From the NCBI RefSeq assembly GCF_019693445.1, contig NZ_JAHRBL010000005.1, positions 62,001 through 126,000 on the forward strand: 64,000 bases of DNA. Reading direction: 5' to 3'. Source of the stretch: Deinococcus aquaedulcis (GTDB taxonomy: Bacteria; Deinococcota; Deinococci; Deinococcales; Deinococcaceae). The translations under genes were made by a program, and so were the position numbers. This document shows positions 49,696 through 60,949 of this stretch, one piece after another (within the stretch, counting starts at the first letter, position 1; each line of letters opens with the position of its first letter). The notes under the pieces were generated by a model. It did no database searches and was not told the origin of the DNA. It saw only the letters and a program-made list of their open reading frames with translations.

Positions 49696-50184
49696 TCAGT
49701 ATTCGATGCTCTTTACCTTGTACTTCATCTGCTTGCCGTTATCCAGGTTCACCACAAAGGATTCGCCCTTCTTGCGGCCCATCAGTTCCTTGCCTACCGG
49801 GCTGTCTTCAGAGACGCGGGGCAGGCTGCCGCCAGTCACGGTGGCTTCGGCGGCGCTGACCACCTGGACCTTCATGTCCTTTTTGGTGGTTTCGTTGGCC
49901 AGCACCACAATGGCGCCCAGCTCAATGCGGCCGTCGTGCTCGTGGTCCTCGATGACGGTGGCGCGGGCCAGGGTGTCTTCCAGCTCGTCAATGCGCGCTT
50001 CGATGTTCATCTTCTCGCGCTTGGCGTCCTCCAGACCCGTGTCCTCGGTGTCGGAGTTGGTTTCCATCTGCTCTTGCAGAATCCGGGTGGCTTCGGCCAG
50101 GCGGGCCATTTCCTGATCGAGCGTTTTTTGCAGTCGCTCGTACCCTTCGCGCGTGAGCTTTACCTGTCTGGTCGCTTGTGCCAC
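49696..50184 (-). CDS. greA: GreA/GreB-family transcription factor
   Basis: 162 aa. N-terminal coiled coil (residues ~10-80) and C-terminal FKBP-like domain ([18 protein letters not shown]). Gre factors enter the RNA polymerase secondary channel and help cleave backtracked RNA. The tip loop reads [17 protein letters not shown] instead of the usual DLKENAEYHAA, so the acidic tip differs and it may be a Gfh-type variant. The GTG start at 50184 is fixed by ggaggct 8 nt upstream. Confidence 0.82.
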   Translation of the reverse strand: MAQATRQVKLTREGYERLQKTLDQEMARLAEATRILQEQMETNSDTEDTGLEDAKREKMNIEARIDELEDTLARATVIEDHEHDGRIELGAIVVLANETTKKDMKVQVVSAAEATVTGGSLPRVSEDSPVGKELMGRKKGESFVVNLDNGKQMKYKVKSIEY

Positions 50185-50304
50185 TCTGGAGCCTCCGTTG
50201 CGCCGCCGGGCCATGCCATGCCCCGCTCGGCCATGATGGGTGGGTTGGGGTGAGAATTCGCCGCGCATTCTGCCACACGCCCCCAGCGCTGACAATGCGC
50301 TTTG

Positions 50305-51432
50305 CTAGGCGGCGGCCCCCGGGCGCAGGCCCCGCCGCGCCAGCAGGGTAAAAGCGCCCATCAGGAGGGCCAGTGTGCCCAGACCCAGCGGCACCGCCGC
50401 CAGCCCAAAGCGGGCCAGCAGGGCCCCCAGTGCCGCTGGCGCCAGCACCCCGCCCACCGAACCCGCCACCAGCAGCAGCGGCACCAGCCGCGCTGAGAGG
50501 GTCTGGCTGGCCCAGGCCAGGGTGGTGCCGAACACTGGGGCCAGCGCCAGCCCCGCGCCCAGGAACGCCACCGGGGCCCAGGCGGGCACCAGCGCCAGGG
50601 CGGCCAGGGCCACCAGGGCGGCGGCGCAGGCCAGCAGCAGGCGGTGGGGCGCCACGCGGCCACCAAAGACCCCGGTCAGCACCCGGCCCACGGTCAGGGC
50701 CCCCCAGAACAGGCTGAGAATCAGCGCGGCGCCCCCCACGCCGTGCCCGGTCAGGTAGCGCACGATCCAGGCGCCGTAGCCGGCCTCCATGCCCACGTAG
50801 GCCACCAGCAGCGCGGCCAGCAGGCCCGCCTGCACCCCGGGGCGGGCCGGCGCGGTCTCAGGGCGGCGGGTCACGATCTCGGGGACACCCCACACGCGGC
50901 CCACGACAAACGTGGCGGCGCACAAGGCGGCCACGGTCAGGAAGGGGGCGGCCAGCCCCAGGCCCAGGCCCGCCACCAGCAGCGGCGACACCAGACTGCC
51001 CACCCCGAACACCGCGTTCACGAGGTTCACGGCGCGCGCCCCCACGCTGGCGTACGCGGCGTTCATGCAGGCGCTGACCCCCCCCAGGCCCAGGCCCCCC
51101 ACGGCCGCCGCCGCCACCGCCAGCGGCCATGTGGGCGCCAGCACCACGCCCACCATGCCCAGCGCCAGTACCAGCAGGCTCCACGAGGTGCCGGCCCGCG
51201 CGCTGAGGCGGCGCAGCAGCAGTCCCACTGGCAGCGGCGCGCAGGCCGAGCCCAGAAAGTGCGCGCTGGCGATGAGGCCCACGGTCGCCGTGGACACCCC
51301 GTAACGGGCCTCAAAAAGTCCAAAGGCCGGGCCGTACATGGCCTGAATGACCCCCAGGGTAAAAAAAGCTGCCGCGCCCGTGGCCAGCAGGGGCCAGGAC
51401 AGCGGCACGGATGGTGCGGGGGCGGCGTTCAC
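50305..51432 (-). CDS. Major facilitator superfamily transporter
   Basis: About 375 aa with 12 hydrophobic helices. Features of MFS proteins: an Arg-rich loop between helices 2 and 3 ([10 protein letters not shown]), and a repeat of the same topology in the second half ([16 protein letters not shown]). FucP/NarK-like sugar or drug exporters are similar; the substrate is unknown. GTG 51432 is preferred: TAGCAT (51445-51440 leftward) ends 7 nt before it. The spacer 51446-51613 has no recognised element. Confidence 0.85.
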   Translation of the reverse strand: MNAAPAPSVPLSWPLLATGAAAFFTLGVIQAMYGPAFGLFEARYGVSTATVGLIASAHFLGSACAPLPVGLLLRRLSARAGTSWSLLVLALGMVGVVLAPTWPLAVAAAAVGGLGLGGVSACMNAAYASVGARAVNLVNAVFGVGSLVSPLLVAGLGLGLAAPFLTVAALCAATFVVGRVWGVPEIVTRRPETAPARPGVQAGLLAALLVAYVGMEAGYGAWIVRYLTGHGVGGAALILSLFWGALTVGRVLTGVFGGRVAPHRLLLACAAALVALAALALVPAWAPVAFLGAGLALAPVFGTTLAWASQTLSARLVPLLLVAGSVGGVLAPAALGALLARFGLAAVPLGLGTLALLMGAFTLLARRGLRPGAAA

Positions 51433-51613
51433 AGCCGGGATGCTAGCAGGGCGGTCCGGTTGCAAGAGATCGCGTGTCTACCACCCACAGCGGCGAGGAA
51501 AATTGCCCTGGGCGCTTCCCACGGCGGTTTCAGGGCACAGTCGGCAAGAGACAGCGGCTTCAATGACATTGAGAAGTCCTGCTGATTCTGGGGTGGAATA
51601 GGCCCCGGCGCAG

Positions 51614-52153
51614 TCAGAAGCGGAAGAAGGGCAGGGCGTCTGCGCTCGGGGCCGCTGTCGCGTAGACACTGCCGTTGCCCGGCGACAGATACTGAAGACG
51701 GTTGACGCCGCTCAGGTCGTCCACGTGACAGACCTCCTGCCCGGGGTCGCCCTGGCCCTCGGGATCGCAGCGAACCTGATGGGGTCGCCCGTCCAGCGTT
51801 CTGTGCACGCCCGTGGTCAGCCGGTCCAGCGCAAAGATGTTCGCGCGGGCAAACGCGGCTTTCGCGGCCTCGTCGCGCAGGAAGGCCTCGGTGCTCAGGC
51901 CTTTTTCCGCCAGCAGGCGGGCCAGATGGGCGGTCCGCTCGTCGTCGCCCATATTCGGCGCGAGGACCGCCACCGGCCCCTGCACGGCGGCGAGGGTGGG
52001 CAACAGGGCCTCGCAGTACACGTCGGTCTGACTGCGGGCGCAGGACCGGACATAGTCCCGCGCACTCACCGGGCTGTAGAGATCCAGGCCCTGCAGATCA
52101 CACGCCGACAGGCTCAGAGCCAGGAGGGTCCACCCCAGGACATGGCGGGTCAT
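51614..52153 (-). CDS. Putative lipoprotein, fasciclin-like region
   Basis: 179 aa. Signal with lipobox LALSLSAC at residues 11-18. The mature part (VAVLAPNMGDDERTAHLARLL, then ANIFALDRLTTGVHRTLDGR) loosely follows the pattern of fasciclin domains, which mediate adhesion, but the match is weak. Four further Cys could form two disulfides. TACCCT (52165-52160 leftward) lies 6 nt before the ATG. Confidence 0.6.
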   Translation of the reverse strand: MTRHVLGWTLLALSLSACDLQGLDLYSPVSARDYVRSCARSQTDVYCEALLPTLAAVQGPVAVLAPNMGDDERTAHLARLLAEKGLSTEAFLRDEAAKAAFARANIFALDRLTTGVHRTLDGRPHQVRCDPEGQGDPGQEVCHVDDLSGVNRLQYLSPGNGSVYATAAPSADALPFFRF

Positions 52154-52206
52154 GGCCCCAGGGTACGCGACGCGCCGGCCGCCCGCTGCCCAGCCTGCCC
52201 CGCCCC

Positions 52207-54510
<2,304 letters not shown>

Positions 54511-54639
54511 CTCGCTCAGGAGCATACCGGCCGCACCCCGGGTGGACCGTGCGCCGAGTGGCTTAGAAAGCGTTGACTCAATTCAGCGAGGGAAGGTGTG
54601 CCCCTTCACTTGATCGGCGCGCCTCCCTTGGCCGTGTGG

Positions 54640-54790
54640 GGCGCCTCTACGGCTTCCGGAACGTGGGACGGCATGTTTCCGACCAGAGGGACTCGCAGAG
54701 CGGCGGAGCAACGACGGAGCCCGCTCACCCCCCTCCCAGCCTCTGCTGCGCAGCTCTGCGAGTCCCCCGCAAGGGGGGAGGAGCAAAAAT
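54640..54790. repeat. Composite repeat between mutS2 and the Cys-rich gene
   Basis: ggactcgcagagc (54689-54701) and gctctgcgagtcc (54753-54765) form a perfect 13-bp inverted repeat. Both are copies of the CTCGCAGAGC core seen in the nuo spacers and at 1065. Preceded by ctacggcttccgga (54647-54660), an inverted copy of the right end of the repeat at 1016-1167. The 398-nt spacer 54511-54923 holds no gene. Confidence 0.75.
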
Positions 54791-54923
54791 GCCGTGGTGA
54801 TCGCTGCTCGTTGCCGTGGACGCTGAACCTGTCCGAACCATTGACCAGAACGCATTGTCCCCATTCAAGAGGAGGCGCGCCGGCCCCGACGGGCGGCGCG
54901 CTCCCCCTGCTGGTGCCCAGCGG

Positions 54924-55334
54924 CTAACTGAGGGCCGGGTGCCCAGCGGTAGTCCCCAGGTCTGTGACCACATGGGCGCAACCCTGGCAGGCGCCCTCGC
55001 CGGTCTGCACGTACCAGCGGCAGCGGTCCCGGATGCTGCACGGGGGCAGGGCGGCGCCGGGCTGCAGGGGCACCACCTCGGCCACCGCGTCAATCACGCC
55101 GCAGCGCTGTCCGGTCCACTGCGCGCAGCCCCCCGCCTGACAGGGCGAGGCAAAGCGGAAGCGTTTTTCCGGCGCGCGGCCGGTGCGGGCGGCGGCCACA
55201 AACTCGGTGTCCACCTCCAGGACACTGGGCAGCAGCTGAATCAGGCCGCCGGGCGCCACCACGCCGATCAACAGGTGGCCGGGCGCGCAGGTGGAACTGG
55301 GACACAGCAGCGGCCCACGGGGCAAGGCGGTCAT
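54924..55334 (-). CDS. Cysteine-rich protein of unknown function
   Basis: 136 aa with 11 Cys: CPSSTC at the N-terminus, CQAGGC and QRC in the middle (GGCAQWTGQRCGVID), and CSIRDRCRWYVQTGEGACQGC near the end. The spacing suggests metal or Fe-S binding. The blocks EKRFRFA-C and QWTG-RCGVI look like conserved family features, but no name is recalled. It starts 3 nt after the stop of the 80-aa gene, so the two form a unit. Confidence 0.6.
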   Translation of the reverse strand: MTALPRGPLLCPSSTCAPGHLLIGVVAPGGLIQLLPSVLEVDTEFVAAARTGRAPEKRFRFASPCQAGGCAQWTGQRCGVIDAVAEVVPLQPGAALPPCSIRDRCRWYVQTGEGACQGCAHVVTDLGTTAGHPALS

Positions 55335-55337
55335 GGC

Positions 55338-55580
55338 CTAGCGGGTAAACGACCGCAGCCGCTCGGCAATCTGCTTGTCCGGGCGAATGAAAATGCCCAT
55401 CCACTCTTTGGGAAACTTGTAGTGCAGTTCGCTGTCGCCGTGCAGGTCCAGCTCGGCGAGGGTCTGCATGGTGGTCAGGCGCAGGCGGCGGTCCAGCAGG
55501 GCGCGGAACTCCGGCGAGAGTGGGGTGTCACCGAAATCCACGGTGAAGGTGCTGCGGCGCGGCGCGGTCTTGTCGGTCAT
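55338..55580 (-). CDS. Small unknown protein (80 aa), partner of the Cys-rich protein
   Basis: 80 aa, start fixed by ggaggag 8 nt upstream of the ATG. Segments TVDFGDTPLSPEFRALLD, MQTLAELDLHGD and FPKEWMGIFIRPD look conserved in style, with a ligand-like or leader-like build (acidic helix, then a short tail ending RSFTR). Not a known family. It could be a small partner protein or a precursor peptide acted on by other factors. Confidence 0.5.
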   Translation of the reverse strand: MTDKTAPRRSTFTVDFGDTPLSPEFRALLDRRLRLTTMQTLAELDLHGDSELHYKFPKEWMGIFIRPDKQIAERLRSFTR

Positions 55581-55894
55581 GATCCTCTCCTCCAGGGGTG
55601 ACGGGCAGGCAAAACGGGACGACGAGAGCTGAGGGTGGCTGGACAAATGGTGCCGACGGGTCGCTGGCAATGGCCTCCCCTGCCCTGCAGGCGGCAGAGC
55701 GGCGCCGCAGGGACGGGCGCGGGAACAGGACCGGGCGGGCGTGCCGGCGGCGCTGTTCGGGCGCTGGGCTCAGTGAACACTGCCCCCCGTGATCAGGCCG
55801 TGATCAGCGGAGGGGGCGGGTCAGGGCGGTGTGGCCGCGCCACCCCCGCAGAACTCTCCGGCACCGGGCGAACACAGCCAGTACGCTGAAGCCG
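55581..55894. other. Spacer between divergent genes
   Basis: 314 nt. Contains the leftward RBS at 55584-55592, a directly repeated gtgatcag (55790 and 55800 regions) and TACGCT (55882-55887) before the rightward gene. No gene was seen. Confidence 0.4.
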
Positions 55895-56353
55895 ATGAAA
55901 CTGGCCGAAGCCCTGATTGAACGTGCCGACCTTCAAAAACGCGCCGCGCAGCTGGAAGAGCGCCTTGTTCGGAACATGCTGGTGCAGGAAGGCGAGGAGC
56001 CGTCGGAGTCGCCCCAGGCCCTGCTGGAAGAGTTTGACCGGGTGGTGGGCGCGCTGAGCACCCTGCTGCCCCGGATTCACCGCGCCAACCTGTCGGCCAC
56101 GCTGCCGGGCGGTGAAACCCTGACCGACGCCCTGACAAGGCGTGACCTGCTCGACCTGCGCCTGAGGGTGTTGCGCCGCGCCGCCCTGACCGCCTCTGAA
56201 CGCCCCACCCGCTACAGCACCAGCGAAGTGCGTATTCTCCCCACCCTGCCCGCCCGGGTGCTGCAAACGCAGGTGGACGCACTGGCCAAAGCCCGCCGCG
56301 AACTGGAAGCCCAGATTCAGCAGACCAACTGGTTGACGGACCTGCCCGCTTAG
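55895..56353 (+). CDS. DIP1984 (septicolysin-like) family protein
   Basis: 152 aa. The helical N-terminus MKLAEALIERADLQKRAAQL, then EERLVRNMLVQEGEEPSE, HRANLSATLPGGETLTDALTRRD and TSEVRILPTL are the marks of the DIP1984 family; relatives were named after a pore-forming septicolysin, but the cellular role is not established. Helical hairpin, no signal peptide. TACGCT (55882-55887) lies 7 nt before the ATG, so it is probably leaderless. Confidence 0.85.
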   Translation: MKLAEALIERADLQKRAAQLEERLVRNMLVQEGEEPSESPQALLEEFDRVVGALSTLLPRIHRANLSATLPGGETLTDALTRRDLLDLRLRVLRRAALTASERPTRYSTSEVRILPTLPARVLQTQVDALAKARRELEAQIQQTNWLTDLPA

Positions 56354-56544
56354 GCGCACAGTGCAGAGTGGAGAGGCCCACAGGGCGAGCGGAAGCCCCC
56401 CTCGCAACAGGGTTACGTTGCAACCTCCCTGAGGCACTGGGGCAAGTGTCACCCCTCTCACCGGGCACGCCCAGCACCCCTCACGCCTGACCTTGAACGC
56501 GTCACCCCTCACCACCACGCTTCGGCGTCCGGTGAGCCTCTTCA

Positions 56545-56583
56545 CCCCGCCTGATTCTCTGACGAGCAGGCGGGGCTGTTTTG
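56545..56583 (+). terminator. Rho-independent terminator
   Basis: Stem ccccgcctg (56545-56553) / caggcgggg (56567-56575), 13-nt loop, followed by ctgtttt. It lies ~190 nt after the DIP1984 gene. The stretch between contains cacccctcac-type direct repeats only. Confidence 0.7.
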
Positions 56584-56611
56584 GCCTTCAGGCCGGTGCC
56601 GGGTGCGGGGC

Positions 56612-57583
56612 TTAGGCCTGTGCCGTGCCCTCTACCGCCGCCAGAAACCCCTTAGGGTCGTCTACATGCAGGCTGAGCTGGGGGGCCGTTTTCGTCATCC
56701 CGTAGGGCCCCAGCACGCGCACCGGCTGCGCGAAGGTCAGCACCACGTTCGGTTTCACCCCCACGGCGATGGTGGGCACAGCAGCGTCTTGGCCGGCCGC
56801 AAAGGCGCGGGCCGATTGCACGTTGACCAGCGGCGTGCTGGCGGTCCAGTGCAGCCCGGTGCGCAGGTACAGGCGGCGGTGGGTGACCGTCAGGGGGCGG
56901 CGCGCCAGCGCGCGGGTGTAGGCCAGCAGCCACCCGGCGCCCAGCGCGTTCGCGGCCAGATGCAGGGCCGCCGCCGTGGGCGAGTGCGGCGCCAGCACAA
57001 AGTGAACCGGCAGGCTTTCCAGGGCGGTGTAAAACAGCAGCAGCGTCACCGTGGCGGGCACCGACGAGCCGCGCTGGGTGCCGAAGTGCTGGCCTTCGGG
57101 AAGGGCCGGGCGGCGCCACAGGTGGGGCCACAGCAGGGCGTCGTAGCTCAGCAGCCGGGCCATGCGGGGCGAGGGCAGCGCGCGGGCCAGCAAGGCCTCG
57201 GCGCGCTCCACATCGTCGAGTTCGGCAAAGCCTTCAGGAAGGGGCCGCCGCAGGCCCCGCAGGCCCAGGGCCGCGCCCGCCACCAGCGCCGCCACGCCCA
57301 GCCCCCACCAATCCCGCACCAGCGGCACGCACAGGGCCAGCACGAGTGCGCCGCGCAGGCCCAGCAGCAGGGCGCGGGGCCAGTGGCGCTCCTGGCGTGG
57401 CGACGCGGCCCATACCAGCAGGGCGGTGGTCAGGGTGGCGTCGAACAGCGCGGCGCCGGCCAGCAGCGTGCGGCCCTGAGGCGTGGCATACGGCAGCAGG
57501 GCCAGGGCCGTGACCGCAGCCAGCAGCGGCACCAGCCAGGAAAGACGAATGTGGGGCGGGGGCAGAACAGGGCGGCTGAGCAT
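56612..57583 (-). CDS. Hypothetical integral membrane protein
   Basis: 323 aa. Several hydrophobic segments: at about residues 13-33, 38-60, 68-98, 175-195 and 205-225. The C-terminal ~80 residues (SARAFAAGQDAAVPTIAVGV, then GPYGMTKTAPQLSLHVDDP) are soluble and beta-rich, resembling a PH-like domain used at bacterial membranes. A ggaggtg RBS precedes the ATG. Function unknown. Confidence 0.65.
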   Translation of the reverse strand: MLSRPVLPPPHIRLSWLVPLLAAVTALALLPYATPQGRTLLAGAALFDATLTTALLVWAASPRQERHWPRALLLGLRGALVLALCVPLVRDWWGLGVAALVAGAALGLRGLRRPLPEGFAELDDVERAEALLARALPSPRMARLLSYDALLWPHLWRRPALPEGQHFGTQRGSSVPATVTLLLFYTALESLPVHFVLAPHSPTAAALHLAANALGAGWLLAYTRALARRPLTVTHRRLYLRTGLHWTASTPLVNVQSARAFAAGQDAAVPTIAVGVKPNVVLTFAQPVRVLGPYGMTKTAPQLSLHVDDPKGFLAAVEGTAQA

Positions 57584-57697
57584 GACGGGAGCACCTCCGG
57601 CGAAATTGTGGTGCCTGCACAGTAGGGAAAAGGGCGCCGCCGAATGTCCTGCCTGTCGGGGCCAGGCCTTCAGAGCTTAGCCGTCAGAGCCTGGCCC

Positions 57698-58984
57698 TCA
57701 GCCCCCGCTGCCCTCCCCTTCCCCGTGGGCGTCTTTGAGCTTGCGCCAGCGCTCCGCCACGCGCGCTTCCCAGCCCTCGCCGGTGGGGGCGTACAGGTTC
57801 AGTTGCACGCCGTCGGGCAGGTAGGACTGGGCAAACGACCCTTCCGGGTCGTCGAAGTAGTAGGCGTAGGCCTGCCCGTAGCCCTGCTGCCGCATCAGGG
57901 CGGTGGGCGCGTTGCGCAGGTGCAGGGGCACCGGCAGGCTTTCGCCCTCGCGCACGGCCTTCAGGGCCTCGCCCCAGGCCACGTACACGCTGTTGCTTTT
58001 GGGCGCCAGGGCGAGGTACACCACCGCCTGCGCCAGCGCCAGATCACCTTCGGGGTGGCCCAGAAAATCGGCGGTGTCGTGGGCGGCCACCGCCAGCCGC
58101 AGGGCCTGGGGATCGGCCAGCCCAATGTCCTCGGCGGCCATGCGGATGATGCGCCGGGCAATGTAGCGGGGATCGGCGCCGCCCTCCACCATGCGGGCCA
58201 GCCAGTACAGGCTGGCGTCCACATGGCTGGCCCGCACGCTCTTGTGCAGCGCGGAAATCAGGTTGTAAAAATCCTCGCCGTTCTTGTCCATCTGCGGCAG
58301 GTGGCGCCCGAAGGCCTCGGTGATCGCTTCTGGGGTCACCGGGTTGGCCAGGGTGGCGGCCACCTCCAGGGTGCTCAGGGCGCGCCGGGCGTCGCCCTCG
58401 GCCAGGCGGGCCAGCAGATCCAGGGCCTCGGGCTGGGCCGTAACCCCGCTCAAGCCCCGTTCGTCGCTCAGGGCGCGCTCCAGCAAGCCGCGCACCTCCT
58501 CGGGGCTCAGGGCCTGCAGCACCAGCGTGCGGGCGCGCGAGCGCAGCGCCGGGTTCACCTCAAACGACGGGTTTTCCGTGGTGGCACCGATCAGGGTCAG
58601 CAGCCCCGACTCCACATGCGGCAGCAGGGCGTCCTGCTGGGCCTTGTTGAAACGGTGGATTTCATCCAGAAACAGCACGGTGCGCAGGCCCCGGGCGCGC
58701 TGGCGCTCGGCCTCGGCCACGGCGTCGCGCACGTCCTTGACCCCGGCACTCACCGCCGACAGGGCGATGAAATGCGCGCCCACCTCGCCCGCCAGCAGCC
58801 GCGCCAGGGTGGTTTTGCCCACGCCGGGCGGGCCCCACAGAATCAGGCTGCCCAGGCGCCCGCCCTGCAGCACGCGGGTCAGCGGTTTGCCGGGCCCCAG
58901 CAGGTGGGTCTGCCCCGCCACCTCGGCCACCGAGCGGGGGCGCAGGCGCTCGGCCAGGGGGGCAGGCGGATCAAACAGCGTCAC
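57698..58984 (-). CDS. rarA: Replication-associated recombination ATPase RarA (MgsA)
   Basis: About 428 aa. AAA+ ATPase related to clamp loaders, acting at stalled forks. Walker [17 protein letters not shown], Walker [18 protein letters not shown], sensor 1 [14 protein letters not shown] and the C-terminal tetramer domain ([22 protein letters not shown], then PLHLRNAPT). An ATG at 58996 lies within TATGCT (58997-58992 leftward). GTG 58984, 7 nt beyond the box, is a better start and keeps the whole conserved part. Confidence 0.95.
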   Translation of the reverse strand: MTLFDPPAPLAERLRPRSVAEVAGQTHLLGPGKPLTRVLQGGRLGSLILWGPPGVGKTTLARLLAGEVGAHFIALSAVSAGVKDVRDAVAEAERQRARGLRTVLFLDEIHRFNKAQQDALLPHVESGLLTLIGATTENPSFEVNPALRSRARTLVLQALSPEEVRGLLERALSDERGLSGVTAQPEALDLLARLAEGDARRALSTLEVAATLANPVTPEAITEAFGRHLPQMDKNGEDFYNLISALHKSVRASHVDASLYWLARMVEGGADPRYIARRIIRMAAEDIGLADPQALRLAVAAHDTADFLGHPEGDLALAQAVVYLALAPKSNSVYVAWGEALKAVREGESLPVPLHLRNAPTALMRQQGYGQAYAYYFDDPEGSFAQSYLPDGVQLNLYAPTGEGWEARVAERWRKLKDAHGEGEGSGG

Positions 58985-59078
58985 AGGCGCCAGCATACGG
59001 GCCGAGCCGGCCCCGCGTGGACCGTGATTTTCTTTAGGGAGCCGCTCCGGTGCCCCCAGACCGCGCCAGAATGCGGGC

Positions 59079-59354
59079 ATGGACGAGACAACCCTGCGGC
59101 ATCAGGTGGCGTTGACGGGCTTTGCGCCCGGGGTACAGGTGCAGCACGTGCCCGGCCCGGGGCTGGTGCTGCGCGCCACCGACGGCATGGGGCGCGGCCT
59201 GGAAGTGCAACTGACCGACGAGGCCGCGCGCCTGTACGGCGAGGGCCCGGCGGTGTCGGTCACCCTGGAACGGCTGAAGCAAGCCGCCGAGGCGGGGCTG
59301 CCGGAGGCGCGGCCGGACGGCAGCTTTGAGCGGCTGGTGTTCGTGGGGGACTGA
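59079..59354 (+). CDS. Hypothetical protein (91 aa)
   Basis: 91 aa, acidic, beta-rich in the first half ([21 protein letters not shown], then [13 protein letters not shown]), helical towards the end. No motif recognised. CAGAAT (59067-59072) lies 6 nt before the ATG; divergent from rarA with promoters within 80 nt. Confidence 0.55.
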   Translation: MDETTLRHQVALTGFAPGVQVQHVPGPGLVLRATDGMGRGLEVQLTDEAARLYGEGPAVSVTLERLKQAAEAGLPEARPDGSFERLVFVGD

Positions 59355-59355
59355 A

Positions 59356-59535
59356 GGGCCATGGGCCATGGGCTATGGGCCGTGAGCCATGGGGAAAGAC
59401 ACCTTGCCCCTTCCTGCGGTAGAGGACCTTCCATACGGGGAGCGGGGCAACCGGTCAAGACCTGCTGTTCCAGGAACCCGCGCGTCTGGGCTCAGACCTC
59501 ATAGCCCATGGCCCATAGCTCATGGCTCGTGCCCC
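59356..59535. repeat. Facing heptad arrays flanking a 100-nt loop; right arm codes for the NUDIX C-terminus
   Basis: gggccat, gggccat, gggctat, gggccgt, gagccat (59356-59390) and the complementary 59498-59535 (ctcatag, cccatgg, cccatag, ctcatgg, ctcgtgc). 25 of 31 aligned positions pair; the mismatches are transitions. The right arm includes the last codons and stop of the NUDIX gene (59520-59535). Confidence 0.8.
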
Positions 59536-59978
59536 CTCTGCCCCCACAGCCACGCGCGGGCATACTCGCCCGGCTGACCGCGCAGGGCGGGCAGCGCGTC
59601 GGGGGCGAAAAACGCCAGTTCGACGCCCTCCACGCCGTCGGGGACGGGGGTGCCGTGCCACGCATCCACGCGGTAGATGGCGGTATAAAAATGCGCCTGA
59701 TCGCCGTTCGGCACCGTGCGCAGCGGCGTGGTCAGCAGGTCCAGCAGGGTCGCAGCCTGCACGGTCAGGGCGGTTTCCTCCCAGACCTCGCGCTGCAGGG
59801 TGACCAGGGGCGGCTCGCCCAGTTCGCACAGGCCGCCGGGCAGGGCCCACACGTCGCGCCCGGCCAGCCGCTGCAGCAGCAAACGGCCCTGGGCATCCCG
59901 GATCAGGCCGCACGCGCCCATCAGGTTGACCGGACGGTGGCCGATCAGGGCGCGCAGGTCGGCGATGTAGTCAGGCAT
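59520..59978 (-). CDS. NUDIX hydrolase
   Basis: 152 aa. The Nudix box GGLCELGEPPLVTLQREVWEE has G-x5-E-x7-R-E-x2-E-E in full, so it should bind Mg and cleave a nucleoside diphosphate linked to X; the substrate is unknown. N-terminal MPDYIADLRALIGHRPVNLMGAC resembles ADP-ribose or NADH hydrolases. TACACT (59992-59987 leftward) ends 8 nt before the ATG. Confidence 0.9.
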   Translation of the reverse strand: MPDYIADLRALIGHRPVNLMGACGLIRDAQGRLLLQRLAGRDVWALPGGLCELGEPPLVTLQREVWEETALTVQAATLLDLLTTPLRTVPNGDQAHFYTAIYRVDAWHGTPVPDGVEGVELAFFAPDALPALRGQPGEYARAWLWGQRGHEP

Positions 59979-60036
59979 TGGGACGCAGTGTAGCGGCGCC
60001 CCTGCCGTGGGCGGGCCGCAGGTGCCGGGCCATTGA

Positions 60037-60171
60037 AGTACCTCGCCCCTCCCCCATGCCAACGTTTCAGGACAGCGCAGAAACGTTTCCATTCTCGGGG
60101 CGAGGCACTTTTTTCGGTTCTCGCTCTGCGACGCCGCTGTTCCAGCCCGCTCGGTTGATCTCAAGATCAAC
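60037..60171 (-). repeat. Structured intergenic repeat, copy A (inverted)
   Basis: Read leftward: palindrome gttgatct-tg-agatcaac (60171-60154), a linker with GAAAAAAG, then a stem cctcgcccc (60105-60097 read leftward) / ggggcgagg (60049-60041) enclosing an inner 8-bp stem aacgtttc / gaaacgtt (60061-60068, 60080-60087). About 80% alike to the copy at 62054-62186, in opposite orientation. The remaining spacer to 60244 holds a CACAAT box (60233-60238). Confidence 0.85.
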
Positions 60172-60244
60172 AGCGAGCGACTGAGAAGGGGCCATTTCAA
60201 AGGGGTGGGTTTCTCTTGAAATCCGCGCCGGGCACAATGCCCCC

Positions 60245-60871
60245 ATGCCCGAACCCCAGGCCACCCTCCAGATCACCACCCCCGCGCAGGCGGCGGCGCT
60301 GCTGGACTTCACGTATGGGGCCCGCCTTCTGGAACAGTTTCTGAGCCCCTGCACCGCCAGCCAGGCGGCCCGCGCGCTGGGCGAACCCGCCAACCGCGTG
60401 GCCTACCACGTGGGCAAGCTGGCGCGCACGGGCCTGCTGCACGCCGATGGTCGCCAGGGCAAGGGCACGCTGTACCGCGCCGCCGCCCAGACGTTTCAGG
60501 TGCCGCGCGACCTGGTGCGGATGGACGAACCCCTGACGCTGATTGAACCGGTGATGCGCGAGATCACGGGCGCCTATGCCCGCGCGGTGCTGGGCTGGCA
60601 GACGCGACAGGACCTGGGAGCCCCACTCGGGGACACCCACCTGACGGTGAGTCTGGGGGCCACACCCGCAGCGGGCGAGCCTGCGCCAGCGGGCCCCTAT
60701 CCCCCGGCCATGCGCCTGCGGGCCGTCCGGCTGACCCCGGAGCAGTACCGGCAGGTACAGGCAGCCCTGGACCAGTTGCTGAACGAACTGGAGGATGGCC
60801 CCGCACCGGACCCCGCCCAGCCGGCCACATTTGTCCTGATGAGTTTTCCCGGCCACCTGCACGGGCCCTGA
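60245..60871 (+). CDS. Winged-helix (ArsR-like) transcriptional regulator
   Basis: 208 aa. N-terminal winged helix at residues ~18-80 (SPCTASQAARALGEPANRVAYHVGKLARTGLL, wing RQGKGTLYRAA) of the HTH_20/ArsR type. The C-terminal ~110 residues are a separate domain with LRAVRLTPEQYRQVQAALDQLL; no Cys pairs for metal sensing. CACAAT lies 6 nt before the ATG. It is followed at 79 nt by a GNAT gene, and the two are bracketed by inverted repeats. Confidence 0.82.
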   Translation: MPEPQATLQITTPAQAAALLDFTYGARLLEQFLSPCTASQAARALGEPANRVAYHVGKLARTGLLHADGRQGKGTLYRAAAQTFQVPRDLVRMDEPLTLIEPVMREITGAYARAVLGWQTRQDLGAPLGDTHLTVSLGATPAAGEPAPAGPYPPAMRLRAVRLTPEQYRQVQAALDQLLNELEDGPAPDPAQPATFVLMSFPGHLHGP

Positions 60872-60949
60872 GGACCGGGCCAACGCTCTCTTCCACGCCA
60901 CCACACCCCACATTCAGGCCAGCCGCCCCGGCCTGGCCCAGGAGGCCCT

